Source of the DNA: Sphingobium naphthae
Lineage (GTDB): Bacteria > Pseudomonadota > Alphaproteobacteria > Sphingomonadales > Sphingomonadaceae
NCBI RefSeq assembly: GCF_020782235.1
Contig: NZ_JAJGNO010000013.1
Coordinates: forward strand, 1 to 64,000
Length of the DNA stretch: 64,000 nt
Direction: 5' to 3'
In this document: piece after piece, positions 34,873 to 43,105 of the stretch
How positions within the stretch are numbered: the stretch's first letter is position 1
How the letters are laid out: each line of letters begins with the position of its first letter
Notes under the pieces: model-generated
Told to the model about the DNA's origin: nothing
What the model saw: only the letters and a program-made list of their open reading frames with translations
The model's database searches: none
Translations under genes and position numbers: made by a program

Positions 34873-36579
34873 TTACTTCGCTGCGGTCGCCGCTGCGGGC
34901 ACCGGGTGCTTGCGATAGAGCCACCATTGCTGCGCCATCGACAGGCAGTTGTTGGTGATCCAGTAGACCAGCAAGCCCGCGGCGAAGGGCGCCATGATGA
35001 ACATCATCATCCAGGGCATGATGCCCATGACCTGCTGCTGCATCGGGTCCATCTGCGTCGGGTTGAGCTTGAACTGGAAATACATGCTGATGCCCAGCAG
35101 CAGCGCCAGCACGCCGATGCCCAGGAAGGCGGGAGGCGTGAAGTCGAGCAGGCCGAAGAGGTTGAGGATGTGCAGCGGATCGGGCGCGGACAGATCCTTG
35201 ATCCACAGGACGAAGGGCTGGTGCCGCATCTCGATCGTTAGCATCAGCACCTTGTAGAGGGCGAAGAAGATCGGGATCTGGATGAAGATGGGCAGGCAGC
35301 CGGCGAGCGGGTTCACCTTTTCCTGCTTGTACAGCTCCATCATCTTCAACTGCAGCTGCTGCTTGTCGTCCTTATATTTCTCCTGCAGCGCCTTCATCTT
35401 GGGCTGAAGCGCGCGCATCGCCGCCATGCTGGAAAACTGGCGCTGAGCGATCGGGAACATGATCGCGCGGACGACCAGCGTCAGGCAGATGATGGCGACG
35501 CCGAAATTGCCGATATGTTCGAACAGCCAGTGCAGCAGCGCGAAGATCGGCTTTTCGAACCAGTAGAACCAGCCCCAGTCGATCGCGCGGTCGAACAGCG
35601 GCACGCCGGCATCCTGATAGGCTTCGAGCGTCTTCACTTCCTTGGCGCCGACGAACAGGCGCTGGGTCTGCGTCACCGCCTTGCCGGGCGCGACCATGTT
35701 GGAGCCGAGCGCGACATCGGCCTGATATTGCGTGCCCGCGCCCTTGCGGAACTGACCGGCGAAATCGGCGTCGGCGGCGGGGACCAGCGCGGACAGCCAA
35801 TATTTGTCGGTGAAGCCGATCCAGCCGCCCCTGGACTGGAAGCTCTGGGTCGAGGGGCCTTCATCCAGGTCGGTGTAGTTGACGTCGTAATTGGCGGCGC
35901 CGTTGAACACGCCCATCGGGCCGACATGGATGGTCCAGGTGTCGGGATCCTTGGGAATGCCGTTGCGGCTGATATAGGCATAGGGCTTGACGCCGACCGT
36001 GCCGGCGCCGGTGTTCGAAACCTTCTGCGCGGCGGTGATCATATAGTTTTCGTCGACCGAGAGGCGGATTTCGAACAGCTGCCCCGCGCCGTTGTTCCAG
36101 CTGAGCGTCACCGGGCTGGTCGGGGTCAGTTCCGTGCCCTGCGCGGTCCAGAGCGTGTTGCGGTCCGGCGCGCGCAGCCCTTCGCCCTGCCAGCCGAAAC
36201 CGGCGAAATAGGCGTCCTGCGTGCCGCTCGGGCTGTAGAGGCGAACCGCCGGCGAATCCTCCGCGATGCTTTCCTTGTAGGTCGGCAGCACGATGTCGTC
36301 GATGCGCGCGCCCCGCAGGTTGATCGAGCCGGTCAGCCGCGGTGTGCGGATGGGCACGCGCGGGCTTTCCTTGAGCACGAGGGCGCGATCACGGACGGCG
36401 GCCGGGCTGTCGGCGGCGGGATCAGCATCCGGCCGGGCGACCGGCACCTGCTTGCCATCCTCGATCCTGGTCACGGGCGGATTGGCGGTCGGAAAGAAAT
36501 AGTTCGAGACATAGGGCCAGCCGAACAGGATCGCCGCGGTCAGCAGCACCGCCAGAATGATATTCTTCTTGTCGTCCAC
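34873..36579 (-). CDS. yidC: Membrane protein insertase YidC
   Basis: A 568-residue Oxa1/YidC insertase that places proteins in the inner membrane with or without SecYEG. It has an N-terminal anchor helix (about 6-24), a large periplasmic beta domain (about 60-340) and the five-helix C-terminal core: WGWFYWFEKPIFALLHWLFE, NFGVAIICLTLVVRAIMFPI (with the conserved hydrophilic-groove Arg), MQQQVMGIMPWMMMFIM and a basic tail. It follows yidD by 33 bp. Confidence 0.97.
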   Translation of the reverse strand: MDDKKNIILAVLLTAAILFGWPYVSNYFFPTANPPVTRIEDGKQVPVARPDADPAADSPAAVRDRALVLKESPRVPIRTPRLTGSINLRGARIDDIVLPTYKESIAEDSPAVRLYSPSGTQDAYFAGFGWQGEGLRAPDRNTLWTAQGTELTPTSPVTLSWNNGAGQLFEIRLSVDENYMITAAQKVSNTGAGTVGVKPYAYISRNGIPKDPDTWTIHVGPMGVFNGAANYDVNYTDLDEGPSTQSFQSRGGWIGFTDKYWLSALVPAADADFAGQFRKGAGTQYQADVALGSNMVAPGKAVTQTQRLFVGAKEVKTLEAYQDAGVPLFDRAIDWGWFYWFEKPIFALLHWLFEHIGNFGVAIICLTLVVRAIMFPIAQRQFSSMAAMRALQPKMKALQEKYKDDKQQLQLKMMELYKQEKVNPLAGCLPIFIQIPIFFALYKVLMLTIEMRHQPFVLWIKDLSAPDPLHILNLFGLLDFTPPAFLGIGVLALLLGISMYFQFKLNPTQMDPMQQQVMGIMPWMMMFIMAPFAAGLLVYWITNNCLSMAQQWWLYRKHPVPAAATAAK

Positions 36580-36612
36580 GCTTTTCGGCTCCGCCGTCTT
36601 ATGTCTGTCGTG

Positions 36613-36825
36613 TCAGGGGACCGGGTCGTGGCCCGATCCGCCCCATGGGTGGCATCGCATTAGCCGCTTGAACCCCAGCCAGCTACCCTTGATCGCGCCA
36701 TATTTCCGAACGGCCTGAATCGCATATTCGGAACAGGAGGGCGCATAGCGGCAAGTCGGCGGCAGGATGCGGGAAGGACCAAGCTGCCATAAGCGCGCGA
36801 GGAGGATGAGCAGGCGAGCGATCAT
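36613..36825 (-). CDS. yidD: Membrane protein insertion efficiency factor YidD
   Basis: A 70-residue protein with the full DUF37 pattern: an amphipathic N-terminal helix (MIARLLILLARLWQLGPSRI), PPTCRYAPSCSEYAIQAVRK with three Cys, and LMRCHPWGGSGHDPVP at the end. It aids YidC-dependent insertion. It overlaps rnpA by 4 bp (ATGA at 36822-36825). Confidence 0.96.
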   Translation of the reverse strand: MIARLLILLARLWQLGPSRILPPTCRYAPSCSEYAIQAVRKYGAIKGSWLGFKRLMRCHPWGGSGHDPVP

Positions 36826-37238
36826 CGGGCGCTGGCGGGACTTTTCCCGGCCGAGGGCTTGCCCTTTCGGCGCGCAGGATCGCGGGGCGCGTCGACCGGG
36901 CGCGTCATGATCTTGCCCAGCGCCTTGGCCAATTCGTCGCGCAGCAGAGCGAAGTCGCGCTCGATGCCGCCATCCCGGCCGATCAGCACATGGTCGGCGC
37001 CGGCAATGCCATGATCCGGCAGCAGTTCGCGCGCCAGGACGCGAAAACGGCGCTTCATCCGGTTGCGGATGACAGCGCCGCCAATCTTCTTCGTGACCGT
37101 GATGCCATAGCGCATCGCCGGATCGCCGTCACCGCGTTCGCGCACCAGCAGGACAAAGCCCGGCATCGGCGCGCGCCGCCCCCGATTCGCCGCCAGAAAA
37201 TCCGCGCGCCGGACCATGATGGCCGGCGCGGCAGGCAT
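36822..37238 (-). CDS. rnpA: Ribonuclease P protein component
   Basis: A 138-residue protein subunit of RNase P, which matures tRNA 5' ends. The RNR signature region reads MRYGITVTKKIGGAVIRNRMKRRFRVLARE. The C-terminus is a basic Pro/Lys/Arg tail (about 25 residues). ATG 37238 was taken as the start, 14 bp after the rpmH stop codon; ATG 37217 is an alternative. The same frame stays open across rpmH, but that part mirrors L34 codons. Confidence 0.9.
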   Translation of the reverse strand: MPAAPAIMVRRADFLAANRGRRAPMPGFVLLVRERGDGDPAMRYGITVTKKIGGAVIRNRMKRRFRVLARELLPDHGIAGADHVLIGRDGGIERDFALLRDELAKALGKIMTRPVDAPRDPARRKGKPSAGKSPASAR

Positions 37239-37252
37239 TTCCGGCGATGATG

Positions 37253-37387
37253 TCAGGCGCAGAGATTCTTGCGGCCGCGGGCGCGACGGGCGCGCATCAC
37301 GTTGCGGCCGCCGGGGGTCGCCATGCGGGCGCGGAAACCGTGACGGCGCTTCCGAACCAGATTGCTCGGCTGATAGGTGCGCTTCAT
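37253..37387 (-). CDS. rpmH: 50S ribosomal protein L34
   Basis: A 44-residue basic protein read directly on the minus strand from ATG 37387: [20 protein letters not shown], then [20 protein letters not shown] and a terminal NLCA. It matches bacterial L34 throughout. It is the first gene of the rpmH-rnpA-yidD-yidC-engB unit. The leader upstream carries a hairpin with a T-run. Confidence 0.97.
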   Translation of the reverse strand: MKRTYQPSNLVRKRRHGFRARMATPGGRNVMRARRARGRKNLCA

Positions 37388-37424
37388 CGTTCATTCCTCA
37401 AACAACAAAAGAATCGGGTGTGAC

Positions 37425-37450
37425 AAAAAAGGGCCGCTTGTGCAGCGGCC
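37425..37450 (-). terminator. Hairpin with T-run in the rpmH leader (attenuator or upstream terminator)
   Basis: On the minus strand, GGCCGCT-GCACA-AGCGGCC is followed by CTTTTTTG, an intrinsic-terminator shape. It ends 37 bp before the rpmH ATG. It could end transcription from the DsbA-like gene at 37617. Alternatively, if the candidate promoter at 37467-37495 is real, it would be an attenuator inside the rpmH leader. Confidence 0.8.
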
Positions 37451-37466
37451 GTCAGTCAGGGGGCGT

Positions 37467-37495
37467 CCGATAGGGAAAAGGGATGGGGAAGTCAA
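37467..37495 (-). promoter_or_regulatory. Candidate promoter of the rpmH operon
   Basis: On the minus strand, TTGACT (-35, 37495-37490) and TATCGG (-10, 37472-37467) are separated by 17 bp. The -35 matches consensus at 5 of 6 positions; the -10 is weaker. Predicted transcripts would start near 37460 and read through the hairpin at 37425-37450 before rpmH. Confidence 0.45.
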
Positions 37496-37529
37496 TGGCG
37501 GGCGGCACCGCACTTCTTCATTTAGTGCG

Positions 37530-37604
37530 CCTGCGAAAGCAGGAGCCCAGTTCGATGGTTGCTCTCTATGACAGAGGGCGGAACCGGGTTCCTGCTTTCG
37601 CAGG
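37530..37604. repeat. Palindromic REP-like element (second type)
   Basis: The 19-bp arms CCTGCGAAAGCAGGAGCCC (37530-37548) and GGGTTCCTGCTTTCGCAGG (37586-37604) differ at one position and enclose a 37-bp loop. Each arm contains its own small palindrome (CCTGCGAAAGCAGG). It lies just after the DsbA-like gene stop codon (37617 on the minus strand). CTGCGAAAGCAGG repeats are frequent in sphingomonad intergenic DNA (family knowledge). Confidence 0.88.
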
Positions 37605-37616
37605 ACCATGATGCCG

Positions 37617-38384
37617 CTACTTCCCGCGCGCGGTCGCCACGCCTGCCTGGAGCGCGTCATAGCCGACCGCGCCGCTCAGCACCTGGTCGCCGATGACGAA
37701 AGTGGGCGTCCCGGTCGCCTGCAGCTTTTGGGCGAGCGCGATGTTGGACTGGATTTCCGAATCATATTTGCTGGACGCGATCGCCGCTTCGGCATCGGCC
37801 TTGCTGATGCCAGCCTTGGCCGCGGCGGCGAGGATGGTGTCGCGCGTCACCCGACCGGCGCCATAAAGCGCCTTGTGATAGGCCATATATTGGCCCCGCT
37901 CGGCCGCGAGCAGCGACACCTTGGCGGCGTCGCCGCTTTCCTCCGACAGGATCGGCAGTTCGCGATAGACGATCTTCACCTTCTTGTCCGACCCCACCAG
38001 CTTGCCGAGGTCCGGCAGCGAGGCGCGGCAATAGCCGCAGGCATAGTCGAAAAATTCGACCACGGTGACATCGGCATCGGCCGCCCCTTCCCAGGCGCCG
38101 GCATAGGGGGTTTCGAGCGCGCTGCGGCTGGCGTCGATGACGCCCGACAGGCGCTTGGCCTGCAGCTTCTCGATCGCCTGCGGGATGATTTCGGGATGGT
38201 CGAGAATATAATCGTGGACGATCTGTTCGATCGCGGCCCGATCGGTCGCGCCGACGCTGGCGGGCGCCTGCACGGCGAGCGCGGCGCCGGCGGCGGCCGC
38301 AATGAAGGCGAAGGCGCCAAGGGTCATCTGCATGGTCCTGTTGGAAAGGGCGGCGCGAAAGGTCGGCCGGTTATTGTCTGTCAT
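37617..38384 (-). CDS. DsbA-family thiol:disulfide oxidoreductase (Com1-like)
   Basis: A 255-residue exported or membrane-anchored protein with an N-terminal hydrophobic segment at about 20-40. A helical lead (DRAAIEQIVHDYILDHPEII) precedes the thioredoxin fold, whose active site is C116-G-Y-C119 in FFDYACGYCR. The cis-Pro loop is ATGTPTFVIGDQVLSG. This arrangement matches the Com1/DsbA-like periplasmic oxidoreductases. It starts 3 bp after the M48 protease stop codon and is co-transcribed with that gene. Confidence 0.93.
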   Translation of the reverse strand: MTDNNRPTFRAALSNRTMQMTLGAFAFIAAAAGAALAVQAPASVGATDRAAIEQIVHDYILDHPEIIPQAIEKLQAKRLSGVIDASRSALETPYAGAWEGAADADVTVVEFFDYACGYCRASLPDLGKLVGSDKKVKIVYRELPILSEESGDAAKVSLLAAERGQYMAYHKALYGAGRVTRDTILAAAAKAGISKADAEAAIASSKYDSEIQSNIALAQKLQATGTPTFVIGDQVLSGAVGYDALQAGVATARGK

Positions 38385-38386
38385 CG

Positions 38387-39736
38387 CTATCTTTTCTTCC
38401 GCTGCTGCTCGACCGCGGCACGCGAGGTCATGGCGATATCCTGCGCGCGCAGATAGTCAACCGTGCCGGGCTTCAATCCTTGCACGGCGACGTCCGCGCT
38501 GCGCAGCGCCAGATTATGGTCGCCCATCATCGCATAGCGTTCCGCCGTGGCGAGCGCCGCGCGCGGCGTGTCGCCGCGCCGTTCGTAGACGACGCCCAGC
38601 TGATACCAGGCAAAGGGGTTTTCGCGGTCGCGCTGCACCGCCACGCGCAGCACCTGTTCGGCCTCCGCGAAATTGGCCGGATCCTCCGTCGCGATCAAGG
38701 CATGGGCCAGCAGCACGGAAATGAGCGGCTGGTTGGTGCGGCGGACCGCTTCGCGCAGCGGCGCGACGGCATCGGCCGGCCGGCCGCTTTCGAGCAGGAT
38801 CTGGCCCTTGAGCTCCAGAAAATAGGGATCGTGCGGCTCCGCGGCCAGCAAGGCATCGGCCTCCGCCAGCGCCTTTTGCGGATAGGCGCTCTTGTGCCAG
38901 GCATAGGCGCGGGCATAATGGGCGGGGAGCGACTGGTCGCTTTCGGGATATTTGATCAGCGTCTGCTGCGGTTCCGACACGAAGCCGATGAGCTTGGCCT
39001 TGATCCGTTCGAAGCGGGCCTCCAGCTGCGGATCGATCGGCTTGTCCCAGGCGGGATCGACCGCATAGACCTCCCGCAGAACATTGATGCGCTCGCCCGA
39101 GAGCGGATGGGTGCGGCCGTAGCTATTGTCCTGCGGGATGGCGAGGCGATATTCCTGGTTCTGCAGCTTCTTGAAGAATTCCAGGCTCCCCCGCCCGCTG
39201 ATCCCGGCGGTGTGGAGATAGCGCGCGCCGGCAAGGTCGGCGGAGCTTTCCTGCGCGCGGGAAAAGGCGAGGAAGCGACTCATCGCCGCCTGCTGGCCAA
39301 GGCCCATGATGCCCATGCCCGCTTCCGCCCCGCCCGCGGCGATCGCGGCCGCGCCGAGCACCAGGCTCAGCAGCGTGACGCTGGTCGCGTCCTTGATCCC
39401 CTCGCCCGAGCGGATGATATGGCCGCCCTCGATATGGCCCAGCTCATGGGCGACGACGCCCTGCAACTGGTTCACATTGTCCGCCTGCGCGATCAGGCCG
39501 CTATGCACCCAGACATATTGGCCGCCCGCGACGAAGGCGTTGATTTCCGGATCATTGATGACGAGGACCTGGACATTGTTGGGCGCCATGCCGGCCGCCT
39601 TGACCAGCGGCGCGGACATGTCGGCCATGAAGGCTTCGGTCTCCGCGTCGCGCAGGATCTGCTGCGCGAGCGCAGGGCGCGTCATCAGCGCGAGGGACGC
39701 CAGCGCCAGCGCCAGGAACTGCAGCAATCGGACCAT
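38387..39736 (-). CDS. Periplasmic M48 metalloprotease with TPR repeats (BepA-like)
   Basis: A 449-residue exported zinc protease. The signal peptide is MVRLLQFLALALASLALMTR, cut near ALAQQ. The zinc motif is H97-E98-x2-H101 (VVAHELGHIEGGHII), with the third ligand probably in ESSADLAGARYL. The C-terminal half (about 275-440) has TPR-like helices (HYARAYAWHKSAYPQKALAE). BepA relatives act in quality control of outer-membrane proteins. Encoding next to a DsbA-like oxidoreductase fits an envelope-folding unit. Confidence 0.93.
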   Translation of the reverse strand: MVRLLQFLALALASLALMTRPALAQQILRDAETEAFMADMSAPLVKAAGMAPNNVQVLVINDPEINAFVAGGQYVWVHSGLIAQADNVNQLQGVVAHELGHIEGGHIIRSGEGIKDATSVTLLSLVLGAAAIAAGGAEAGMGIMGLGQQAAMSRFLAFSRAQESSADLAGARYLHTAGISGRGSLEFFKKLQNQEYRLAIPQDNSYGRTHPLSGERINVLREVYAVDPAWDKPIDPQLEARFERIKAKLIGFVSEPQQTLIKYPESDQSLPAHYARAYAWHKSAYPQKALAEADALLAAEPHDPYFLELKGQILLESGRPADAVAPLREAVRRTNQPLISVLLAHALIATEDPANFAEAEQVLRVAVQRDRENPFAWYQLGVVYERRGDTPRAALATAERYAMMGDHNLALRSADVAVQGLKPGTVDYLRAQDIAMTSRAAVEQQRKKR

Positions 39737-39793
39737 TGCGGGCAGGCCATGCCATGACCGCCCTGAATGCGCCCTGAAGCGCGACCCAATGAA

Positions 39794-39838
39794 AAGCGCC
39801 GCTGCGCACCGGTGAAAACCGGAAGAGCAGCGGCGCTT
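39794..39838 (-). terminator. Intrinsic terminator of rne
   Basis: A perfect 12-bp stem, AAGCGCCGCTGC (39794-39805) with GCAGCGGCGCTT (39827-39838), encloses an inner CCGGT-GAAA-ACCGG hairpin. On the minus strand the stem ends in GCTTTTCATT, giving a T-run. It lies about 20 bp after the rne stop codon and before the M48 gene, separating the two units. Confidence 0.88.
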
Positions 39839-39859
39839 CATCATCAGGAGGCCGGACGC

Positions 39860-42640
39860 TTACTGACCGAAGGTGCGCTGCCACCAGCCGCGGCGCGGGG
39901 CGCCATCGGCATCGTCGCCGGCCGCGCCGTCATCCACCGCGACGGCCTCGGCCGGGGTTTCGACGGGCGCATCGGCGGGCGCGGCTTCGGTCGCGGCGGC
40001 CTCGGCCGGCTCCGCAGGCGCGGGCGCGGCATCGGCTCCGGGAGCGGCGGCGGCTTCGGCCCCTTCGGCGTCGCTCAGGGCAGGCTTCTTGCGACGCGTG
40101 CGCTTGGGCTTGGCCGGGGCTGCGTCCGCCTCTGCGGCGGGCGCGTCAGCCGCGGGTGCTTCGGCGTCGGCGGCGGGCTCTGCCTTCTTGCGGCGCGTGC
40201 GCTTGGGCTTGGCCGGCGCTTCGGGCGCAGCCTCTTCCGTCGCAGCGGGCGCGGCGTCAGCCGGAGCCTCGTTCGAGTCCGCAGGCGCGGCGGCCTGGGC
40301 CGCAACTTCCGCATCCGCGCCCTCGCCTTCGCTGGCGACCGGCTTCTTGCGGGCGCGGGGACGGCGACGCGTCTTGGGCGCGGCCTCAGCCTCGTCCGCT
40401 TCGGCGCTCACCGGTTCAGCGGCCGGCGCTTCCTCGGCGACCGATTCGGTCCCGGCCTCTTCGGCCTCAGCCGGCGCAGCGGTATCCGCCTGCTCGCCTG
40501 CAGCGGCTTCGCCCGCTTCCCGGCGGCGACGGCCCCCGCGACGACCCCGGCGACCGCGACGGCGCGCACCGCCTTCATCGCCTTCGGCTTCGCTGGTTTC
40601 CGCATCGCTCGCGTCGGCGGCGGCGTCCTCGTCAGCGGCTTCGTCGCTCGCATCGACATCGGCGTCATCGCCGGCGTCGCTATCCTCCGCCTCGGCGCCA
40701 GCCTCGCGGCTGTCTTCGCGCTGGCCACCGCGACGACGACGGCGACGGCGACGGCGGCGGCCGCCATCGCGATCCTCGCGATCGCCACGCTCTTCGCGCT
40801 CGGCGGCGGCTTCGGCTTCCTCGAGCTCCTCTTCTTCCTCTTCCTCCTCGGGGAGGTCGATATCATCCTCCTCCTCGGCGAGCGGCGCATAGGTCACGAC
40901 GCGCTCGGGCCGCGGGCCGCTGGCCTCGACCGACATGCGCGCGCCCTCGATCTCGCCATCGGGCAGGATGTCGATGCGCACGCCGTAGCGCTGCTCGATC
41001 TCGTCCAGCTCGCGGCGCTTGTTGTTGAGGACGTAGAAGGCCGCTTCCTGGCTGGCGCGCAGGGTGATGATGGAGCCGCGGCCACGCGCCGCCTCTTCCT
41101 CCAGCATGCGCAGCGCGCTGAGGCCCGCCGACGAGGCGGTGCGGACAAGGCCGGTGCCTTCGCAATGCGGGCACTGGCGAGTCGAGGCTTCGAGCACGCC
41201 GGTGCGCAGGCGCTGGCGGCTCATTTCCATGAGGCCGAAGCCCGAGATGCGGCCCACCTGGATGCGGGCGCGATCGTCCTTCAGCGCCTCCTTCATCGCC
41301 TTCTCGACCTTACGGATGTTGGAGTTCATCTCCATGTCGATGAAGTCGATGACGACCAGACCCGCCATGTCGCGCAGGCGCAGTTGGCGCGCGATTTCGC
41401 GGGCGGCTTCCAGATTGGTGGCGACGGCGGTCTGTTCGATGCCATGTTCGCGGGTCGACCTCCCTGAGTTGATGTCGATCGACACCAGCGCCTCGGTGGG
41501 GTTGATGACCAGATAGCCGCCCGATTTCAGCTGGACCACGGGATTGTACATCGCCGCCAGCTGATCCTCGACGCTGGCGCGCTGGAACAGCGACACGGCG
41601 TCGGCATATTGCTTCACGCGCCGGGCATGGCTCGGCATCAGCAGCTTCATGAAGTCCTTGGCGGCCTTGTAGCCATCCTCGCCCTCGACGATGACTTCCT
41701 CGATATCCTTGTTGTAGATGTCGCGGATGGCGCGCTTTATGAGGTCGCTGTCATTGTGGATTAGCTCGGGCGCGGACGCCTGGAGCGTCTTTTCGCGAAT
41801 CTCGTCCCACAGGCGCGCGAGATAGTCGAAATCGCGCTTGATTTCGGGCTTGGTGCGCTGAAGCCCCGCGGTGCGAACGATGCAGCCCATGGTCGAGGGC
41901 AGGTTCATCTCCGCGATGATCGACTTCAGCCGCTTGCGATCGGCCGCGTTGCTGATCTTGCGGCTGATGCCGCCGCCATGCGACGTGTTGGGCATCAGCA
42001 CGCAATAGCGGCCGGCCAGCGACAAATAGGTGGTCAGCGCCGCGCCCTTGTTGCCGCGCTCTTCCTTGACGACCTGCACCAGCAGCACCTGGCGGCGCTT
42101 GATGACGTCCTGGATCTTGTAGCGGCGGCGCAGCGCCATGCGCTTGCGGCGCAGTTCGTCCGCGGCGTCGTCGCCATTCTTCTCGCGCTTGCGACGACCG
42201 CCCTTGGGTGCTTCGGGCGCTTCGCTTTCGGCGTCCGCCTCGACGGCTTCCTCCTCATCATGATGATGAGTGGCCTCGACCAGTTCGACGCCGTCCTCGC
42301 CGGCATCGTCATCATCCTCGATCTCGGCGCGCAGCGCGGCTTCTTCCTCCGCATGGGCGCGCTCTTCCTGCAGCAGCGCCTCGCGATCCTCGCGCGGGAT
42401 CTGATAATAGTCGGGATGGATTTCGCTGAAGGCGAGAAAGCCGTGGCGGTTGCCGCCATAATCGACGAAGGCGGCCTGGAGCGAGGGCTCCACGCGCGTC
42501 ACCTTGGCCAGATAGATATTGCCCTTGAGCTGCTTGTGCTCGGCCGATTCGAAATCGAACTCCTCGATCCGGTTACCCTTGACGACCGCGACCCGGGTCT
42601 CTTCCCGGTGGCGCGCATCGATCAGCATACGCATTGTCAT
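39860..42640 (-). CDS. rne: Ribonuclease E/G family endoribonuclease
   Basis: A 926-residue endoribonuclease of mRNA decay and rRNA/tRNA processing. The start MTMRMLIDARHREETRVAVV leads into a split S1 domain: RVEPSLQAAFVDYGGNRHGF, then an acidic/His-rich insert (about 95-165, including DDDDAGEDG and THHHDEEE), then KRRQVLLVQVVKEERGNKGA. The catalytic DNase-I-like part has LVVIDFIDMEMNSNIRKVEK, and the Zn-link is CPHCEGTG. The C-terminal half is low-complexity Ala/Glu/Arg with Arg-rich RNA-binding patches and two copies of PKRTRRKK. It ends RRGWWQRTFGQ, as in other alphaproteobacterial enzymes. Confidence 0.96.
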   Translation of the reverse strand: MTMRMLIDARHREETRVAVVKGNRIEEFDFESAEHKQLKGNIYLAKVTRVEPSLQAAFVDYGGNRHGFLAFSEIHPDYYQIPREDREALLQEERAHAEEEAALRAEIEDDDDAGEDGVELVEATHHHDEEEAVEADAESEAPEAPKGGRRKREKNGDDAADELRRKRMALRRRYKIQDVIKRRQVLLVQVVKEERGNKGAALTTYLSLAGRYCVLMPNTSHGGGISRKISNAADRKRLKSIIAEMNLPSTMGCIVRTAGLQRTKPEIKRDFDYLARLWDEIREKTLQASAPELIHNDSDLIKRAIRDIYNKDIEEVIVEGEDGYKAAKDFMKLLMPSHARRVKQYADAVSLFQRASVEDQLAAMYNPVVQLKSGGYLVINPTEALVSIDINSGRSTREHGIEQTAVATNLEAAREIARQLRLRDMAGLVVIDFIDMEMNSNIRKVEKAMKEALKDDRARIQVGRISGFGLMEMSRQRLRTGVLEASTRQCPHCEGTGLVRTASSAGLSALRMLEEEAARGRGSIITLRASQEAAFYVLNNKRRELDEIEQRYGVRIDILPDGEIEGARMSVEASGPRPERVVTYAPLAEEEDDIDLPEEEEEEEELEEAEAAAEREERGDREDRDGGRRRRRRRRRRGGQREDSREAGAEAEDSDAGDDADVDASDEAADEDAAADASDAETSEAEGDEGGARRRGRRGRRGGRRRREAGEAAAGEQADTAAPAEAEEAGTESVAEEAPAAEPVSAEADEAEAAPKTRRRPRARKKPVASEGEGADAEVAAQAAAPADSNEAPADAAPAATEEAAPEAPAKPKRTRRKKAEPAADAEAPAADAPAAEADAAPAKPKRTRRKKPALSDAEGAEAAAAPGADAAPAPAEPAEAAATEAAPADAPVETPAEAVAVDDGAAGDDADGAPRRGWWQRTFGQ

Positions 42641-43105
42641 TTATGATTCTCCGGCGTGCGCGGGCTGCGGCGTGAAGCCGCGCCGCCACGCGATAGTGAA
42701 GGGACGCCCGCCCGCGCGCGCCACAGAGCGCGGCGGAGGCAAGCATCCGGTTTTGAAGGAAATTGTGTGTGTCTGCTGCAAGGGCAGGGCCGGACAAGGC
42801 GCCGGGCCGCACCATCCACGCCGCCATGCCCGTCACCGGGGCAAGCGTGGATGGAAAATCATGCCTCATGCAGCGTCAACCTGTTCTGTCTCGCCCGCCT
42901 GGAACGGCCGGCGCATCGTGCGTCCCGCAAGCGCCGTCAGATAAGGGCAATTCTCGCAGGAATGTGAATGGTTAGCAGTCAATAGCCTAGCGAGCAACGG
43001 CCGGCTGAAATAAACTGCCATGCGCGCCACGCGCACCAGGGACTTCTGGCCCTTCATGATGAAGATGACGTTAACCGTCTCATTTTACCGGGATAAAAGA
43101 GGGCG
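42641..43105. other. 465-bp gene-free region between rne and amiC (divergent promoters, rne leader)
   Basis: No convincing gene lies here. The region must hold the divergent promoters of rne and amiC, and its rne-proximal part is a candidate long 5' leader, since rne is autoregulated through its leader in E. coli. A GC-rich self-complementary stretch (GCGGCGTGAAGCCGC) lies at about 42667-42681, close to the rne start. No specific promoter could be fixed with confidence. Confidence 0.5.

Noticed and set aside
42866..43057. 63-codon minus-strand frame between rne and amiC with a CENC motif
   Set aside because: It has no SD, is basic and Arg-rich like random GC-rich frames, and belongs to no known family. 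It was left as part of the rne leader region.
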